This document shows positions 46,449 to 55,834 of a stretch of 64,000 nt of DNA, in pieces (positions within the stretch are counted from its first letter, which is position 1; each line of letters opens with the position of its first letter). Below the pieces are notes generated by a model, which made no database searches, was not told the DNA's origin, and was given only the letters and a program-made list of their open reading frames with translations. The stretch lies in contig NZ_AUMT01000003.1 of assembly GCF_000430825.1 (NCBI RefSeq), positions 186,001 through 250,000 of the forward strand, read 5' to 3'. The translations under genes and the position numbers were made by a program. This DNA comes from Chryseobacterium daeguense DSM 19388. GTDB taxonomy: Bacteria; Bacteroidota; Bacteroidia; Flavobacteriales; Weeksellaceae.

Positions 46449-47339
46449 TTATTTAATATGGGATAAAATATATTCCAGCTCATCTTCATTTTTGAAGTCC
46501 AGAACTATTTTTCCTTTTTTACCGTTTCCGGTGGTTTTGATTTCTACTTTTACATCCAGAATATCTGCAATTGTTTTTTGCGCCCTCTTATAATTATTGG
46601 AAAGCTCGGCTTTTGCTTTTTTTGCGGCCGGGGATTTTGGATTTTTTAATGCCGTTGCAGCCTGTTCAGACTGGCGAACATTCAGTTTTTCTTTAATAAT
46701 TAAATCAAATAAAATCTGCTGATGCTCTTCACTTTCAAGACTTATGATAGCTCTTCCGTGTCCTGCAGAGATTTCCCCGCTTCTGATCGCATTCTGAATA
46801 TCCGGATTTAATCTTAAAAGCCTGATAGAGTTTGTAATGGTACTTCTGTCTTTCCCTACTCTCTGGCTTAGGTTTTCCTGAGTAAGCCCGATCTCTTCCA
46901 TCAATCTCTGGTACGTCAGTGCAATTTCTATCGCATCAAGATCTTCCCTCTGGATGTTTTCTACAAGAGCCATTTCCAGAAGCTCCTGATCATTGACCAG
47001 ACGGATATAAGCCGGGATAGACTCCAAGCCGGCAATTTTACTTGCTCTGTAACGTCTTTCCCCGGATATGATTTCGAACTTTTCGCCATCTTTTCTTAAG
47101 GTAATCGGCTGAATTACCCCTAAGTTCTTGATGGATTGCGCAAGCTCGTTTAAGGCTTTTTCGTCAAAATAAGTTCTTGGCTGTGTGGGATTGGGATAAA
47201 TATCTTCTATCGCAATTTCTACGATATTCCCTACAAACTTGTCCGCTCCTTCATCAGTAGCAGAATTGATCGTTGCTTTGGATTCTGCACTCAGAATAGC
47301 ACCCAAACCACGTCCCATCGCTCTTTTTTTATCCTTCAT
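46449..47339 (-). CDS. parB: Chromosome partitioning protein ParB
   Basis: The 296-residue protein has the ParB N-terminal CTPase domain (IYPNPTQPR, GERRYRA near 94-100), an HTH domain (LTQENLSQRVGKDRSTITNSIRLLRL) and a C-terminal dimer part. It binds parS near the origin and, with ParA, moves the replicated chromosome. No parS-like palindrome was found in this window. It follows parA by 38 bp. Confidence 0.96.
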   Translation of the reverse strand: MKDKKRAMGRGLGAILSAESKATINSATDEGADKFVGNIVEIAIEDIYPNPTQPRTYFDEKALNELAQSIKNLGVIQPITLRKDGEKFEIISGERRYRASKIAGLESIPAYIRLVNDQELLEMALVENIQREDLDAIEIALTYQRLMEEIGLTQENLSQRVGKDRSTITNSIRLLRLNPDIQNAIRSGEISAGHGRAIISLESEEHQQILFDLIIKEKLNVRQSEQAATALKNPKSPAAKKAKAELSNNYKRAQKTIADILDVKVEIKTTGNGKKGKIVLDFKNEDELEYILSHIK

Positions 47340-47377
47340 AATATGCTTTAAGCTTTAAGCGTATGGCTTTAAGCTTT

Positions 47378-48151
47378 TTAATTTTTTACTAATTTTTCGT
47401 TTTTTAATAAAACTTCTTCCGCAAGCTGAATGTACTGGATCGCTCCTTTACTTTCGGCATCGTAATTTAAAATACTTTCTCCGAAACTTGGTGCTTCACT
47501 CAGTCTTACGTTTCTGCTGATGATGGTTTCAAAAACCATTTCAGGGAAGTGGGCATTTACTTCTTCCACCACTTGATTCGATAATCTCAATCTGCTGTCA
47601 TACATCGTAAGAAGCAAACCTTCGATATCAAGATCCTTATTGTGGATTTTCTGAACATTTTTAATAGTGTTCAATAATTTCCCAAGACCTTCCAATGCGA
47701 AATACTCACACTGAATCGGGATAATCACAGAATCTGCTGCGGTAAGCGCATTTACGGTAATTAAACCTAAGCTCGGCGCACAGTCTATGATGATATAGTC
47801 GTAATCGTCTCTTACACTTTGCAATGCTTTTTTCAGCATGTATTCACGGTCTTCCTTGTCTACCAGTTCAATCTCTGCCGCTACTAAGTCGATGTGAGAC
47901 GGAACAATATCAAGATTGGGTGTAGCCGTTTTTTTGATACAGCTTTTTGTATCAACGCTGTGCTCCAATAAATTGTATGTAGAATACTGAACGTCGTCCA
48001 CTCCTAATCCGGAAGTTGCATTAGCCTGAGGATCAGCATCGATGATTAATATCTTTTTTTCCAATACCCCTAATGCTGCGGCTAAATTGACAGCTGTTGT
48101 AGTTTTTCCAACTCCTCCTTTTTGATTAGCGATACCTATGATTTTTGCCAT
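47378..48151 (-). CDS. parA: Chromosome partitioning ATPase ParA
   Basis: The 257-residue product begins MAKIIGIANQKGGVGKTTT, the deviant Walker A motif, with Walker A' DADPQANAT and Walker B IIIDCAPSLGL. I chose the ATG at 48151; a frame open to 48271 would add 40 hydrophobic residues never seen in ParA, and a -7 box TATTTTTG (48170-48177, minus strand) lies inside that extension. It works with ParB in chromosome segregation, so this part of the window is probably near the replication origin. Confidence 0.96.
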   Translation of the reverse strand: MAKIIGIANQKGGVGKTTTAVNLAAALGVLEKKILIIDADPQANATSGLGVDDVQYSTYNLLEHSVDTKSCIKKTATPNLDIVPSHIDLVAAEIELVDKEDREYMLKKALQSVRDDYDYIIIDCAPSLGLITVNALTAADSVIIPIQCEYFALEGLGKLLNTIKNVQKIHNKDLDIEGLLLTMYDSRLRLSNQVVEEVNAHFPEMVFETIISRNVRLSEAPSFGESILNYDAESKGAIQYIQLAEEVLLKNEKLVKN

Positions 48152-48318
48152 TATTAGAACTTTAAGCCTCAAAAATACACATTTTTCCTTGCTATTAATG
48201 AATGGATAAAACGAAAATTGAGTTAAAATATTGTTAATAAGCAGATTAACAATAAAAAAAATTATCCACAAAAAAAATTCTTTGTGGATAACTGTTCAAG
48301 ATTTGTTATAAACATTAA

Positions 48319-49167
48319 CTATTCAAACTTCATAGATATTGGGAATTTGAAGTAGCTTCTTACGGATTCTCCTTTCTTATTTTTTCCCGGAATCCATTTT
48401 CCTTTTGCTGAAATTGCCTTTACGGTTCTGATGGCTTCACTGTTGAAATCTACATCAGTACCATTAGCTTTAATTGCTGAGATGGTTCCGTCTATTTCTA
48501 CAATAAAAGTAACAGTGGTTCTCATCACATCATCAGATTCGAAGCCGGATCCATCGAAGTTGTTCATTACTTTATTTCTGAATGATTCTATTCCTCCGTT
48601 GAAACTAGCTTCTACCCCTAAATCTTTTCCGTCAACAATTTTGTTAGGGTCTGTTTTTTCAACTACCGGAAGTGTCGGTGGAGCTGTATTGATTACAGGA
48701 CCCGTACCAATAGTTGGTGTTACTGTGACATGAACATTTGGTGGGGCTATTTCACCGTCAGAATTATTTTTTGTTCCTGCAACTGCACCTTCAATTTTTT
48801 CTATCACCTTTTCATTTTTTACTTCAGCTGTTGGTTCTGGTACTGTAGTGTCAATTGTTTTTACTACAGGGGCTTGGGTGGCTTTAGGCGGGAGAACAAC
48901 TGGCGGTGTGTCATCATATTCATCTATAATAACAGGTGGTGGTAATTCAAATCCACCATCCTGTACAATCTCAGGTGTTTTAAATGCGTTTATCACCACA
49001 GGTGTAATTGAAATTGCAGCCAGTAAGCTCACCCCGATAAAAAGAGCTTTTGTTAAAATTTTGTCTGATTCATTTCTCAGAACATAAGCTCCGTATTCTT
49101 TATTCCGGTGCTCAAAAAGAACCTCGTTAAAACGAAATTCCTGATTTTGATGTATGTGTTTCATCAC
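48319..49167 (-). CDS. TonB energy transducer
   Basis: A 282-residue inner-membrane protein: cytoplasmic start with FNEVLFEHRNKEYGAYVLR, one membrane helix (about 42-60), a Pro-rich periplasmic spacer (80-190) and a C-terminal TonB domain (about 205-282) ending in FPISMKFE. The EYGAYVLR segment is characteristic of Bacteroidota TonB proteins. It supplies energy to outer-membrane receptors; no exbB/exbD is beside it here. Confidence 0.92.
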   Translation of the reverse strand: MMKHIHQNQEFRFNEVLFEHRNKEYGAYVLRNESDKILTKALFIGVSLLAAISITPVVINAFKTPEIVQDGGFELPPPVIIDEYDDTPPVVLPPKATQAPVVKTIDTTVPEPTAEVKNEKVIEKIEGAVAGTKNNSDGEIAPPNVHVTVTPTIGTGPVINTAPPTLPVVEKTDPNKIVDGKDLGVEASFNGGIESFRNKVMNNFDGSGFESDDVMRTTVTFIVEIDGTISAIKANGTDVDFNSEAIRTVKAISAKGKWIPGKNKKGESVRSYFKFPISMKFE

Positions 49168-49549
49168 TATTATTATTTAAACTGTTAAAAAATTCTGATT
49201 ATTAGTTTAATAAGCCTTATCGATAAGTATTGATTCAACATCAAAAGTTTTGCCAAAAAATTGTTAAAATTTCATCATTTTAAAAATATTTATGACAATT
49301 ATAAAAATTAACTATGCTAAAAATAACAATCAGCTGATAGTAAGGCTTATGAGATGTTTATTTTTTAATTTAAAACGATATTTAATTTAAAAATTCCAAA
49401 GAAATATTCAATTATCGTAAAAACCCCACCCCGAAATCGGAAAATCACTGACTAATTTATTGTGAGACAGACAGATATTTGTACCATACAAAATCGGGGA
49501 CGCTGAAAACCGAAAAGAGTAAGCAAAGAAACACTTAAAAAACTATATT
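49168..49549. other. Divergent intergenic region, tonB / unknown cassette
   Basis: These 382 bp hold the upstream regions of tonB (left) and of the 533-residue gene (right). No ORF, RNA gene or repeat is evident. No exact TAnnTTTG box with a -33 partner was found on either strand. Confidence 0.5.
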
Positions 49550-51151
49550 ATGCCAACATTAACTCAAGAAGCAAGATCAAACTCATTAATGAGCATGCTT
49601 TTAAAACAAGTTTACGATTCTATTACTAACGGAGGCGATCCGGATTCCATCGGACCGAACGACTTTATCGCCTTTGACCCGATCGGGATTACTTTAACGG
49701 AAGATACTTTCGATTATGCACTAAACGGACTTTTCGGGAATGCTCCGGCTCCTAAACCAATGCTGGACGGACAGGGAAAACCGATTTTAGATGCTAACGG
49801 AAACCCAAAAACAAATCTTGAAGAATTCCAGAACGCAATGAAAGAAAGCAAGTTCCGTAAATACCTTCAAATGGAGCAGTTTTCCGCAATGGTAGATGCC
49901 ATTCCATCAACATTACCTCCACTTACCGAAAGCGGAAACGGCAGGGCAATCACCATTTTCAATGATTCTTCAAAAAGGGTTTCCAAAGTGTACGAAGACC
50001 TGATGCAGTGGTCTGTAGTAGTAGATACGCCGGTAGATCCTAAAGTTGAAAAAAATCTTGAAAAATTAAGAGACAAGCTTTTCAAAATCAAAGTGGTAAA
50101 AAATCCTGATTTTGATAAAAATGCACCGGTAGACGATATGAATAAGCCGGAACTTCACCAGACTTTTGTTTCGCCAATGTATTCAAAATACATCGAATAT
50201 CAAATGAAATATTATGATGTAGTGGATGAAAATAATTCCGTGAGAACAGACGCTGACAACGGTGATCCTGATGCAATGGCAAAATTATCCATTGACGGTA
50301 AAAACATGAAAAAAAGAGAAGATGCAGCATTAAAGGCATGGCAGTCTCTGGGTTACAAGGAAGCCGTTGAGAGAATTCAGAATTACCTGAGCGAAATTGA
50401 AGAAAAACATATGCTTGTTATCAAGAAACGTCTTCAGTCTGAGTTCAGAAACAGCCAGAGAACACGAGTGGTAGATTACACCAACTATTCTCCGTCTATC
50501 CCAATTGCAGCCAATGCACTTAAAGAATCCAAAGGATGGCCAACCATTTCTATGTACGAAGGTGAAGCCAACAGAGATTATTCAAAAACCATCCATAACT
50601 GGAGCGCGGGTGCAGGATTCAGCATGGGATTATTCAGCATCGGGGCCAGAAACAGCGGTAAAACTACAAGAACTTCCATGAATACGGATTTCAGCAACCT
50701 TAAAATTTCATTCAAGCTTGGAAAAGTAAGAGTAGAAAGAGGATGGTTCAGCGAAGAATTTGTAGAATCAAAATACTGGAAGCTTCATGAAAATTCTCCA
50801 CAGACCTTAAACGGAGACATCATCAGCGATGGTAAAGGAAAAGGATTAATGCCAATGATCATCACAGAACTGATCATCGCAAAAGATGTAATGCTTGATT
50901 TCAGTGAAAACAGTACGGCTTATAAAGCAGCCAGCACTACCATCAACAGCGGTGCGGCAGTGGGAATCGGGCCATTTGTGTTCGGAGGAAGCCACAGCTA
51001 TCAAAACCAAAACTCACAGAGTAATGCAAAATGGAGCGGTAAGAAACTTCAGTCGGACGGAATCTACATCATCGGTTACAAATGCCACGTAGTTCCAAAA
51101 TCTCCGAATCCAAATCCGGAAATTAAAGTATGGACTGACGGAAAATCATAA
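49550..51151 (+). CDS. Unrecognised protein A of the two-paralogue cassette
   Basis: A 533-residue protein without signal peptide; I do not recognise the family. Helical N-terminal two-thirds (about 80-310), then a beta-rich, glycine-rich part. Residues 383-452 contain VRVERGWF (393-400), ISDG (425-428) and MPMIITELIIAKDV, which match 290-353 of the 612-residue neighbour; AWQSLGYKEAVERI (263-276) and the end YIIGYKCHVVPKSP (506-519) also have counterparts there. The segments SAGAGFSMGLFSIGA (352-366) and AAVGIGPFVFGGSHS (469-483) are Gly-rich and amphipathic, so membrane insertion is conceivable. Own terminator-like hairpin at 51174-51201. Possible secreted or injected effector; this is inference only. 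Confidence 0.8.
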   Translation: MPTLTQEARSNSLMSMLLKQVYDSITNGGDPDSIGPNDFIAFDPIGITLTEDTFDYALNGLFGNAPAPKPMLDGQGKPILDANGNPKTNLEEFQNAMKESKFRKYLQMEQFSAMVDAIPSTLPPLTESGNGRAITIFNDSSKRVSKVYEDLMQWSVVVDTPVDPKVEKNLEKLRDKLFKIKVVKNPDFDKNAPVDDMNKPELHQTFVSPMYSKYIEYQMKYYDVVDENNSVRTDADNGDPDAMAKLSIDGKNMKKREDAALKAWQSLGYKEAVERIQNYLSEIEEKHMLVIKKRLQSEFRNSQRTRVVDYTNYSPSIPIAANALKESKGWPTISMYEGEANRDYSKTIHNWSAGAGFSMGLFSIGARNSGKTTRTSMNTDFSNLKISFKLGKVRVERGWFSEEFVESKYWKLHENSPQTLNGDIISDGKGKGLMPMIITELIIAKDVMLDFSENSTAYKAASTTINSGAAVGIGPFVFGGSHSYQNQNSQSNAKWSGKKLQSDGIYIIGYKCHVVPKSPNPNPEIKVWTDGKS

Positions 51152-51173
51152 TTTCTTCTCATAATCAGGGGTT

Positions 51174-51206
51174 AACCGGTGGATATTTTTTTCCGCCGGT
51201 TATTTC
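51174..51206 (+). terminator. Terminator-like hairpin after protein A gene
   Basis: AACCGGTGGA and TCCGCCGGTT pair over 10 bp with one G:U, around an 8-nt T-rich loop; only a weak T tract follows. It lies 22 bp past the stop. Confidence 0.55.
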
Positions 51207-51277
51207 CAAAACTTTTTGATCTGATATTTATCTTTAATCTACAAAGATTTTTTTTGAAAAATTTACTGCTGTTTTTC

Positions 51278-51297
51278 GTTCGCAAAGGCGTTTCACT
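51278..51297 (+). repeat. Dispersed intergenic repeat (second copy)
   Basis: GTTCGCAAAGGCGTTTCACT occurs also at 45720-45739, both times behind CTGTTTTT and followed by [C/T]AACAA. The stretch to 51386 also holds short tandem copies of AACTAGC. No gene is seen between 51206 and 51386. Confidence 0.7.
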
Positions 51298-51386
51298 CAA
51301 CAACTGATATAAGAATCAATTACCAAAACAACTAGCATCCAGCAACTAGCAACTAGCAAAAACTAATAACCAAAAACCTAACAGCC

Positions 51387-53225
51387 ATGAAATATTTTGT
51401 TGCCGTTTACCAGAAACTGAGAAATACATACATGTCTCAAAGTTCGATGGAAAATGATCTGCCGATGATCTGCCCTTCCCTGAGAGTGTATGAAAATGAA
51501 GAGCTGGAGCTTTTAAAGCCCCAAAGCCTGCTGAATGATGACCAGAAAAAAGCGCTTTCCATCATCAAAAAACAAAATGTGGCTTATGAACTTAATTCCG
51601 TTCCCATTTCACCTAATTTTTGGGACCTGAATCCTAATAATTCACTATTCGATATCTACCGGGATATTTTAGATAAAAACAATCTGAAGGATCTTGAAGA
51701 AAATTTAAATAAAGTCATTCAGAATCAAAGCGCAGTTTTATTTGATGCAAAAGGAGCTGATACAAAAGAGCTCAAAGCTTATAAAAAATACCAGACCGCC
51801 CATGAAACGGCTATTACAAATATTGCTTCCCATCTGGAATTATTTGACGGACTGGATACTGATGAGGAGAAAAATAACTGGAATGACAAGCTGATTACCC
51901 TAAACAACCTGAAAGCACTGGCTTTCTCAGAATGGAAAGTAAAAGGCTTCAAGGATTTGATTGAGCAGGAACTGGCAAGAATCAATAAAACCTCAGATGC
52001 AGATCTTTATCTGACAATGGCTCAAAATGCAAAAAACACTTTCGATGCCGCAGAAAAAACTGATGTGATCAACAATTCTTCGATTCATGATATTAATTTT
52101 ATTCCGTATGATTTTATGGAAAATGAATCCGGCTGGAACAGCATACGATTGGAAAAAGCCGAGCTGGAAAGTCTACACGCCGAAGCCAAAAATTCCAATG
52201 AAAACCTGCCCTCCGAAATCCTTTCCATTGATTATGACGAAAGCGTGATCCAGGCGGTGGAATTTGATTATTCATTTGTTCATCTTAAAAGAAACTGGTT
52301 TAATAAAAACTTCATGCTCTCCAATATGTTTGAATGGAACGAGCCTAAAAAAATATCAGACGGACAAACCATTTCAAGCGATTTTAAATTACCAGCCTTC
52401 ACCAAAACCATGATGCTGATCAAAAATTTAAAAATCGTCCTGGACCCGTCCATCACCAGCGATACGGTGAACGATCCGAATCAGCTGATTTATTTTGGGC
52501 CTTTAATTATGAAACAACAGCTTTTTGTGAATAAAAACAACAACCAAAAGTTTCTGAAAGCCGTAACGAATGTAAGAACCATAAAATCTGACCAATTAAA
52601 CACCCTGACTAAGAAAACAGCCGCGCCGGAAACGTTGACAGAAGATTTTACAGCAAAACCCGCAATACAGCCCGTAACTGAAACCCCAAAAGCGACTCCG
52701 GCTTTTAATAATAAAATTAATTTGGGTGCCATGGGAGCCGTGAGAAACTTACGTCCTGTAATATCAACTCCTCACGTTGCCACCCCTGTAAAAACCCAGC
52801 CGACACCAATAAAAACTGTCCCGCCCGGGGTAAGAACACCAATTAAAATTCCGGGAATTTTTGTTCCGATAAGAATACCTGTTCAGACACAGCCTACAGC
52901 AGCAAATGTACAGTTCCGGGTTTTTGATAAAATAAATAATGATCCTGTTTATAAATGCTCAATTTCCATCAAAGGAACAAACAACAGCAGGATTTTCGAG
53001 ATAGAAACCAACGAAATCGGGATGATCAGCCAGATGGTTCCGGTGGGAGAATACAGCATTGAATTAAGAGTGGATGATTACGCCGTTCTGAGCCAAAAAT
53101 TCAGTGTCACAAATACGAATCCTTTAAATCTGGAATACAGGCTTCAAAGGGAAGAGGTAAAATTCAAATCATTCTTTTTAATTGGGATGATTTGCGAGAG
53201 AATGCCGAAGATACCGGTAAATTGA
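51387..53225 (+). CDS. Unrecognised protein B of the two-paralogue cassette
   Basis: A 612-residue protein without signal peptide. Residues 60-285 are helical; EWKVKGFKDLIEQEL (182-196) and 290-353 (HLKRNWFNKNF, ISDG at 323-326, MMLIKNLKIVLD) align with protein A. A Pro/Thr-rich linker (about 410-505) leads to a carboxypeptidase regulatory-like beta domain (507-585), and the last residues FLIGMICERMPKIP (597-610) resemble the end of protein A. The two proteins thus look like diverged duplicates, B having gained an extra domain before its C-terminal tail. Function unknown; location before a muramidase suggests an exported or lytic system. Confidence 0.8.
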   Translation: MKYFVAVYQKLRNTYMSQSSMENDLPMICPSLRVYENEELELLKPQSLLNDDQKKALSIIKKQNVAYELNSVPISPNFWDLNPNNSLFDIYRDILDKNNLKDLEENLNKVIQNQSAVLFDAKGADTKELKAYKKYQTAHETAITNIASHLELFDGLDTDEEKNNWNDKLITLNNLKALAFSEWKVKGFKDLIEQELARINKTSDADLYLTMAQNAKNTFDAAEKTDVINNSSIHDINFIPYDFMENESGWNSIRLEKAELESLHAEAKNSNENLPSEILSIDYDESVIQAVEFDYSFVHLKRNWFNKNFMLSNMFEWNEPKKISDGQTISSDFKLPAFTKTMMLIKNLKIVLDPSITSDTVNDPNQLIYFGPLIMKQQLFVNKNNNQKFLKAVTNVRTIKSDQLNTLTKKTAAPETLTEDFTAKPAIQPVTETPKATPAFNNKINLGAMGAVRNLRPVISTPHVATPVKTQPTPIKTVPPGVRTPIKIPGIFVPIRIPVQTQPTAANVQFRVFDKINNDPVYKCSISIKGTNNSRIFEIETNEIGMISQMVPVGEYSIELRVDDYAVLSQKFSVTNTNPLNLEYRLQREEVKFKSFFLIGMICERMPKIPVN

Positions 53226-53262
53226 TCTTTAACACGAACAACTATTACATAATTATGAGATA

Positions 53263-53351
53263 CTTCGGCTCTGTTCAGGATGACACTGGCAAATTATTCC
53301 GTCAATTATGAACCGTTAGTATTAGCGATGTCATCCTGAACAGAGTCGAAG
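53263..53351. repeat. Long inverted repeat 5' of the muramidase gene
   Basis: Arms 53263-53285 and 53329-53351 (CTTCGGCTCTGTTCAGGATG and its complement) pair over 23 bp with one mismatch around a 43-bp loop. Sequences of this type recur between genes in Flavobacteriia. Confidence 0.85.
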
Positions 53352-53426
53352 GATCTTATACAACCAATATCAAATCTTATTTAGGCAAAACAATCACTTA
53401 ATTTAAAATAACAAAAACCAAAACCC

Positions 53427-54260
53427 ATGAAACTTTTAAAATACTACACAAAAGCACCGGAAGTTACAACACTGTGTGAACTTCTCCATAAGCAGGGATA
53501 CAACATCAAAATTTCAGACTCTTTCAGCCTGGAAGTAGATTCAGCCGTAAAGGATTTCCAGAGAAAAAATTCTTTGGTGGTCGACGGAATTGTGGGAATG
53601 AAAACCTGGACCGTTCTACTGCAGAAAAGTTCAGCTCCGGCTCCTACGAACGCAACGGATAAGTTCTTAAAAGAATCTGATCTTATCAGCTTTGCCGATC
53701 AGTACGGATTGGAACTGGCAGCCGTAAAAGCCGTCAACGAAATTGAAAGCAGCGGAAAAGGATTTCTGCTGAATAATAAACCGAAAATTTTATTTGAAGG
53801 CCATATTTTCTGGAGTGAATTAAAGAAAAGAGGCATCGATCCAAATGCCTATTATAACTCCAGCCACAAAGATGTACTTTACCCGAAATGGACAAAAATC
53901 TACTATCAGGGCGGTGTAAAGGAATATGACAGGCTCAATGAAGCAATCACTTTAGGGGTTGATGCCAAATTCAAAGATGCTGCTTTGTCTTCCGCCTCAT
54001 GGGGAAGCTTCCAGATCATGGGATTTCATGCAAAACCTCTTGGATACAACGATGTAGCAGATTTCGTTTCGAAAATGGAAATGAATGAAGGTGAGCATTT
54101 AAAGGCTTTCGGGAAATTTTTAGAGAAAAATAATCTTTTAATTCATTTAAAAAATAAAAGCTGGGCAAGTTTCGCAAAAGGTTACAACGGCGGCGGCTAC
54201 AAGCTGAATAAATACGATGAAAAGCTGGCAAAAGCTTACGCCAAATATTCAAAAAATTAA
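53427..54260 (+). CDS. N-acetylmuramidase (DUF3380 type) with peptidoglycan-binding domain
   Basis: A 277-residue protein: an N-terminal PG_binding_1-like domain (about 12-68, SAVKDFQRKNSLVVDGIVGMKTWTVL split over 39-66) and a muramidase domain (about 80-275) with AVNEIESSGKGFL (catalytic Glu near 106), ILFEGHIFW, SASWGSFQIMGFH and FAKGYNGGGY. It cleaves the glycan strands of the cell wall, as phage-type endolysins do. No signal peptide, so release or co-delivery with proteins A and B would be needed. It is 200 bp behind protein B, with palindromes on both sides. Confidence 0.88.
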   Translation: MKLLKYYTKAPEVTTLCELLHKQGYNIKISDSFSLEVDSAVKDFQRKNSLVVDGIVGMKTWTVLLQKSSAPAPTNATDKFLKESDLISFADQYGLELAAVKAVNEIESSGKGFLLNNKPKILFEGHIFWSELKKRGIDPNAYYNSSHKDVLYPKWTKIYYQGGVKEYDRLNEAITLGVDAKFKDAALSSASWGSFQIMGFHAKPLGYNDVADFVSKMEMNEGEHLKAFGKFLEKNNLLIHLKNKSWASFAKGYNGGGYKLNKYDEKLAKAYAKYSKN

Positions 54261-54367
54261 TAACCAATTAATATTTTTCAGCGCATTGATTCTAAAGTTC
54301 CCTTTGCGTTGAAGCCAATCTTTATCTCTTGCATTTTTTTGTGGGAGATATTTATATTATTTGTATA

Positions 54368-54463
54368 AATGCTTCGAGAACCTCAGCATGACATTATGCT
54401 AATACTAACTGTTTTGTTAACCGTATTTTTGTCGCGGCGTCATGCTGAGGTTCTCGAAGCATT
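54368..54463. repeat. Long inverted repeat 3' of the muramidase gene
   Basis: Arms 54368-54392 and 54439-54463 are perfectly complementary over 25 bp (core GCTTCGAGAACCTCAGCATG) around a 46-bp loop. Size and spacing match the repeat at 53263-53351 although the arm sequence differs. Confidence 0.88.
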
Positions 54464-54469
54464 GTACAT

Positions 54470-54502
54470 AAAAAGAGACCATCAAAATTGACAGTCTCTT
54501 TT
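54470..54502 (-). terminator. Rho-independent terminator of purA
   Basis: AAAGAGAC / GTCTCTTT with a 15-nt loop and a T tract on the minus strand, 21 bp beyond the purA stop; also usable in the other direction. Confidence 0.8.
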
Positions 54503-54522
54503 AATTTATTTAAAAATATTCC

Positions 54523-55809
54523 TTAGAATAATTCTTTTCTGATAATGTTCTGACTTCTTTCAGGGCCAACAGAAACAAGGTAAACGTTGATTCCTAAATA
54601 CTTCTCAATAAACTCGATGTATTTCTGAGCCGTATCAGGAAGTTCATCATAGCTTCTTGCTTTTGTGATATCTTCGTTCCAACCCGGCAGATCCTGGTAA
54701 ATAGGCTCGTAGTTGTATAATTTTTCTGTTGAAGAAGTGAAATAATCGATGATTTTCCCGTCTTCTGTTTTGTAATGTGTAACGATTTTAAGGTTTTCAA
54801 TTCCTGTAAGAACGTCTAATTTCGTAATTACTAAGTTATTGATCCCGTTAATCATACAAGCATGTTTCAAAGAAACAAGGTCTAACCAGCCTGTTCTTCT
54901 TGGTCTACCTGTCGTAGCTCCGAATTCACCTCCGATCTGTCTGATTTTCTCACCCAACTCGTTGTCTAATTCAGAAGGGAAAGGTCCGTTTCCTACTCTT
55001 GTGCAGTATGCTTTTGCAACACCAATCAGGTTTTGAAGGGATGTTGGCGGAACACCCGCTCCTGTACAAACTCCTCCTGTAGATGGAGAAGATGAAGTTA
55101 CGTAAGGATATGTTCCGAAGTCGATATCAAGCATTAAAGCCTGCGCTCCTTCGAATAAAACATTTTTACCGTCTCTGATCGCTTCGTTTAATTCTAATTC
55201 TGTGTCAACAATTCTATGCTGAAGCTGTTTTCCGATTTCTAGATATTCGTTGTAAATTTCTTCAACGTCTAATGTCGGTTTTCCGTAATATTTTTCAAAA
55301 AGAGAATTCTTAATTTTTAAGTTTTTCTCGATTTTGTCTCTTAAAATCTCTGGATTCAGAAGATCTATCATTCTGATACCTACTCTTGCAATTTTGTCTT
55401 CATAGCAAGGTCCGATTCCTTTTTTCGTGGTTCCGATCTGCGTTCCTCCGTGCTCTTCTTCACGGTAAGTATCCAAAAGAATGTGGTAAGGCATGATCAC
55501 ATGCGCTCTTCTGCTGATGAAAATGTGATCAGTTCTCATGTTTTTGCTTTCGATCTGATTCACCTCCTTAATGAAAGATTTAGGATTTACCACTACTCCG
55601 TTCGCAATGATACACTTCCCTTTGCACTGAAGAACTCCCGATGGAAGAAGGTGCAAAACGAATTTTTCATCGCCCACATAAACCGTATGACCCGCGTTGT
55701 CCCCACCCTGAAAGCGTACAACGTAATCTGATTTTGCCGATAAAACATCCGTGATTTTTCCTTTACCTTCATCTCCATACTGAAGACCTACAACTACGTA
55801 AGTTGACAT
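54523..55809 (-). CDS. purA: Adenylosuccinate synthase
   Basis: A 428-residue GTP-dependent enzyme that joins IMP and aspartate in AMP synthesis. GDEGKGKITD near residues 12-21 is the nucleotide-binding and catalytic start, with GGDNAGHT, GTTKKGIGPCY, the loop TTGRPRRTGWLD and the end GPERSQNI all in place. Full length for the family. It has its own promoter and terminator. Confidence 0.98.
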   Translation of the reverse strand: MSTYVVVGLQYGDEGKGKITDVLSAKSDYVVRFQGGDNAGHTVYVGDEKFVLHLLPSGVLQCKGKCIIANGVVVNPKSFIKEVNQIESKNMRTDHIFISRRAHVIMPYHILLDTYREEEHGGTQIGTTKKGIGPCYEDKIARVGIRMIDLLNPEILRDKIEKNLKIKNSLFEKYYGKPTLDVEEIYNEYLEIGKQLQHRIVDTELELNEAIRDGKNVLFEGAQALMLDIDFGTYPYVTSSSPSTGGVCTGAGVPPTSLQNLIGVAKAYCTRVGNGPFPSELDNELGEKIRQIGGEFGATTGRPRRTGWLDLVSLKHACMINGINNLVITKLDVLTGIENLKIVTHYKTEDGKIIDYFTSSTEKLYNYEPIYQDLPGWNEDITKARSYDELPDTAQKYIEFIEKYLGINVYLVSVGPERSQNIIRKELF

Positions 55810-55834
55810 ATTTTACTTTTATTTTAGATTCATG

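Noticed and set aside
48152..48271. 40-residue N-terminal extension of ParA
   Set aside because: ParA proteins begin directly before the Walker A motif, and a -7 box lies inside the extension.
46449..48300. Search for a parS site near parAB
   Set aside because: No GTTYCACGTGRAAC-like palindrome was seen here or elsewhere in the window by eye.
51330..51370. Short tandem AACTAGC repeats considered as a CRISPR-like array
   Set aside because: Units are 7-8 bp without unique spacers; it is low-complexity intergenic sequence. No CRISPR array was found in the window.
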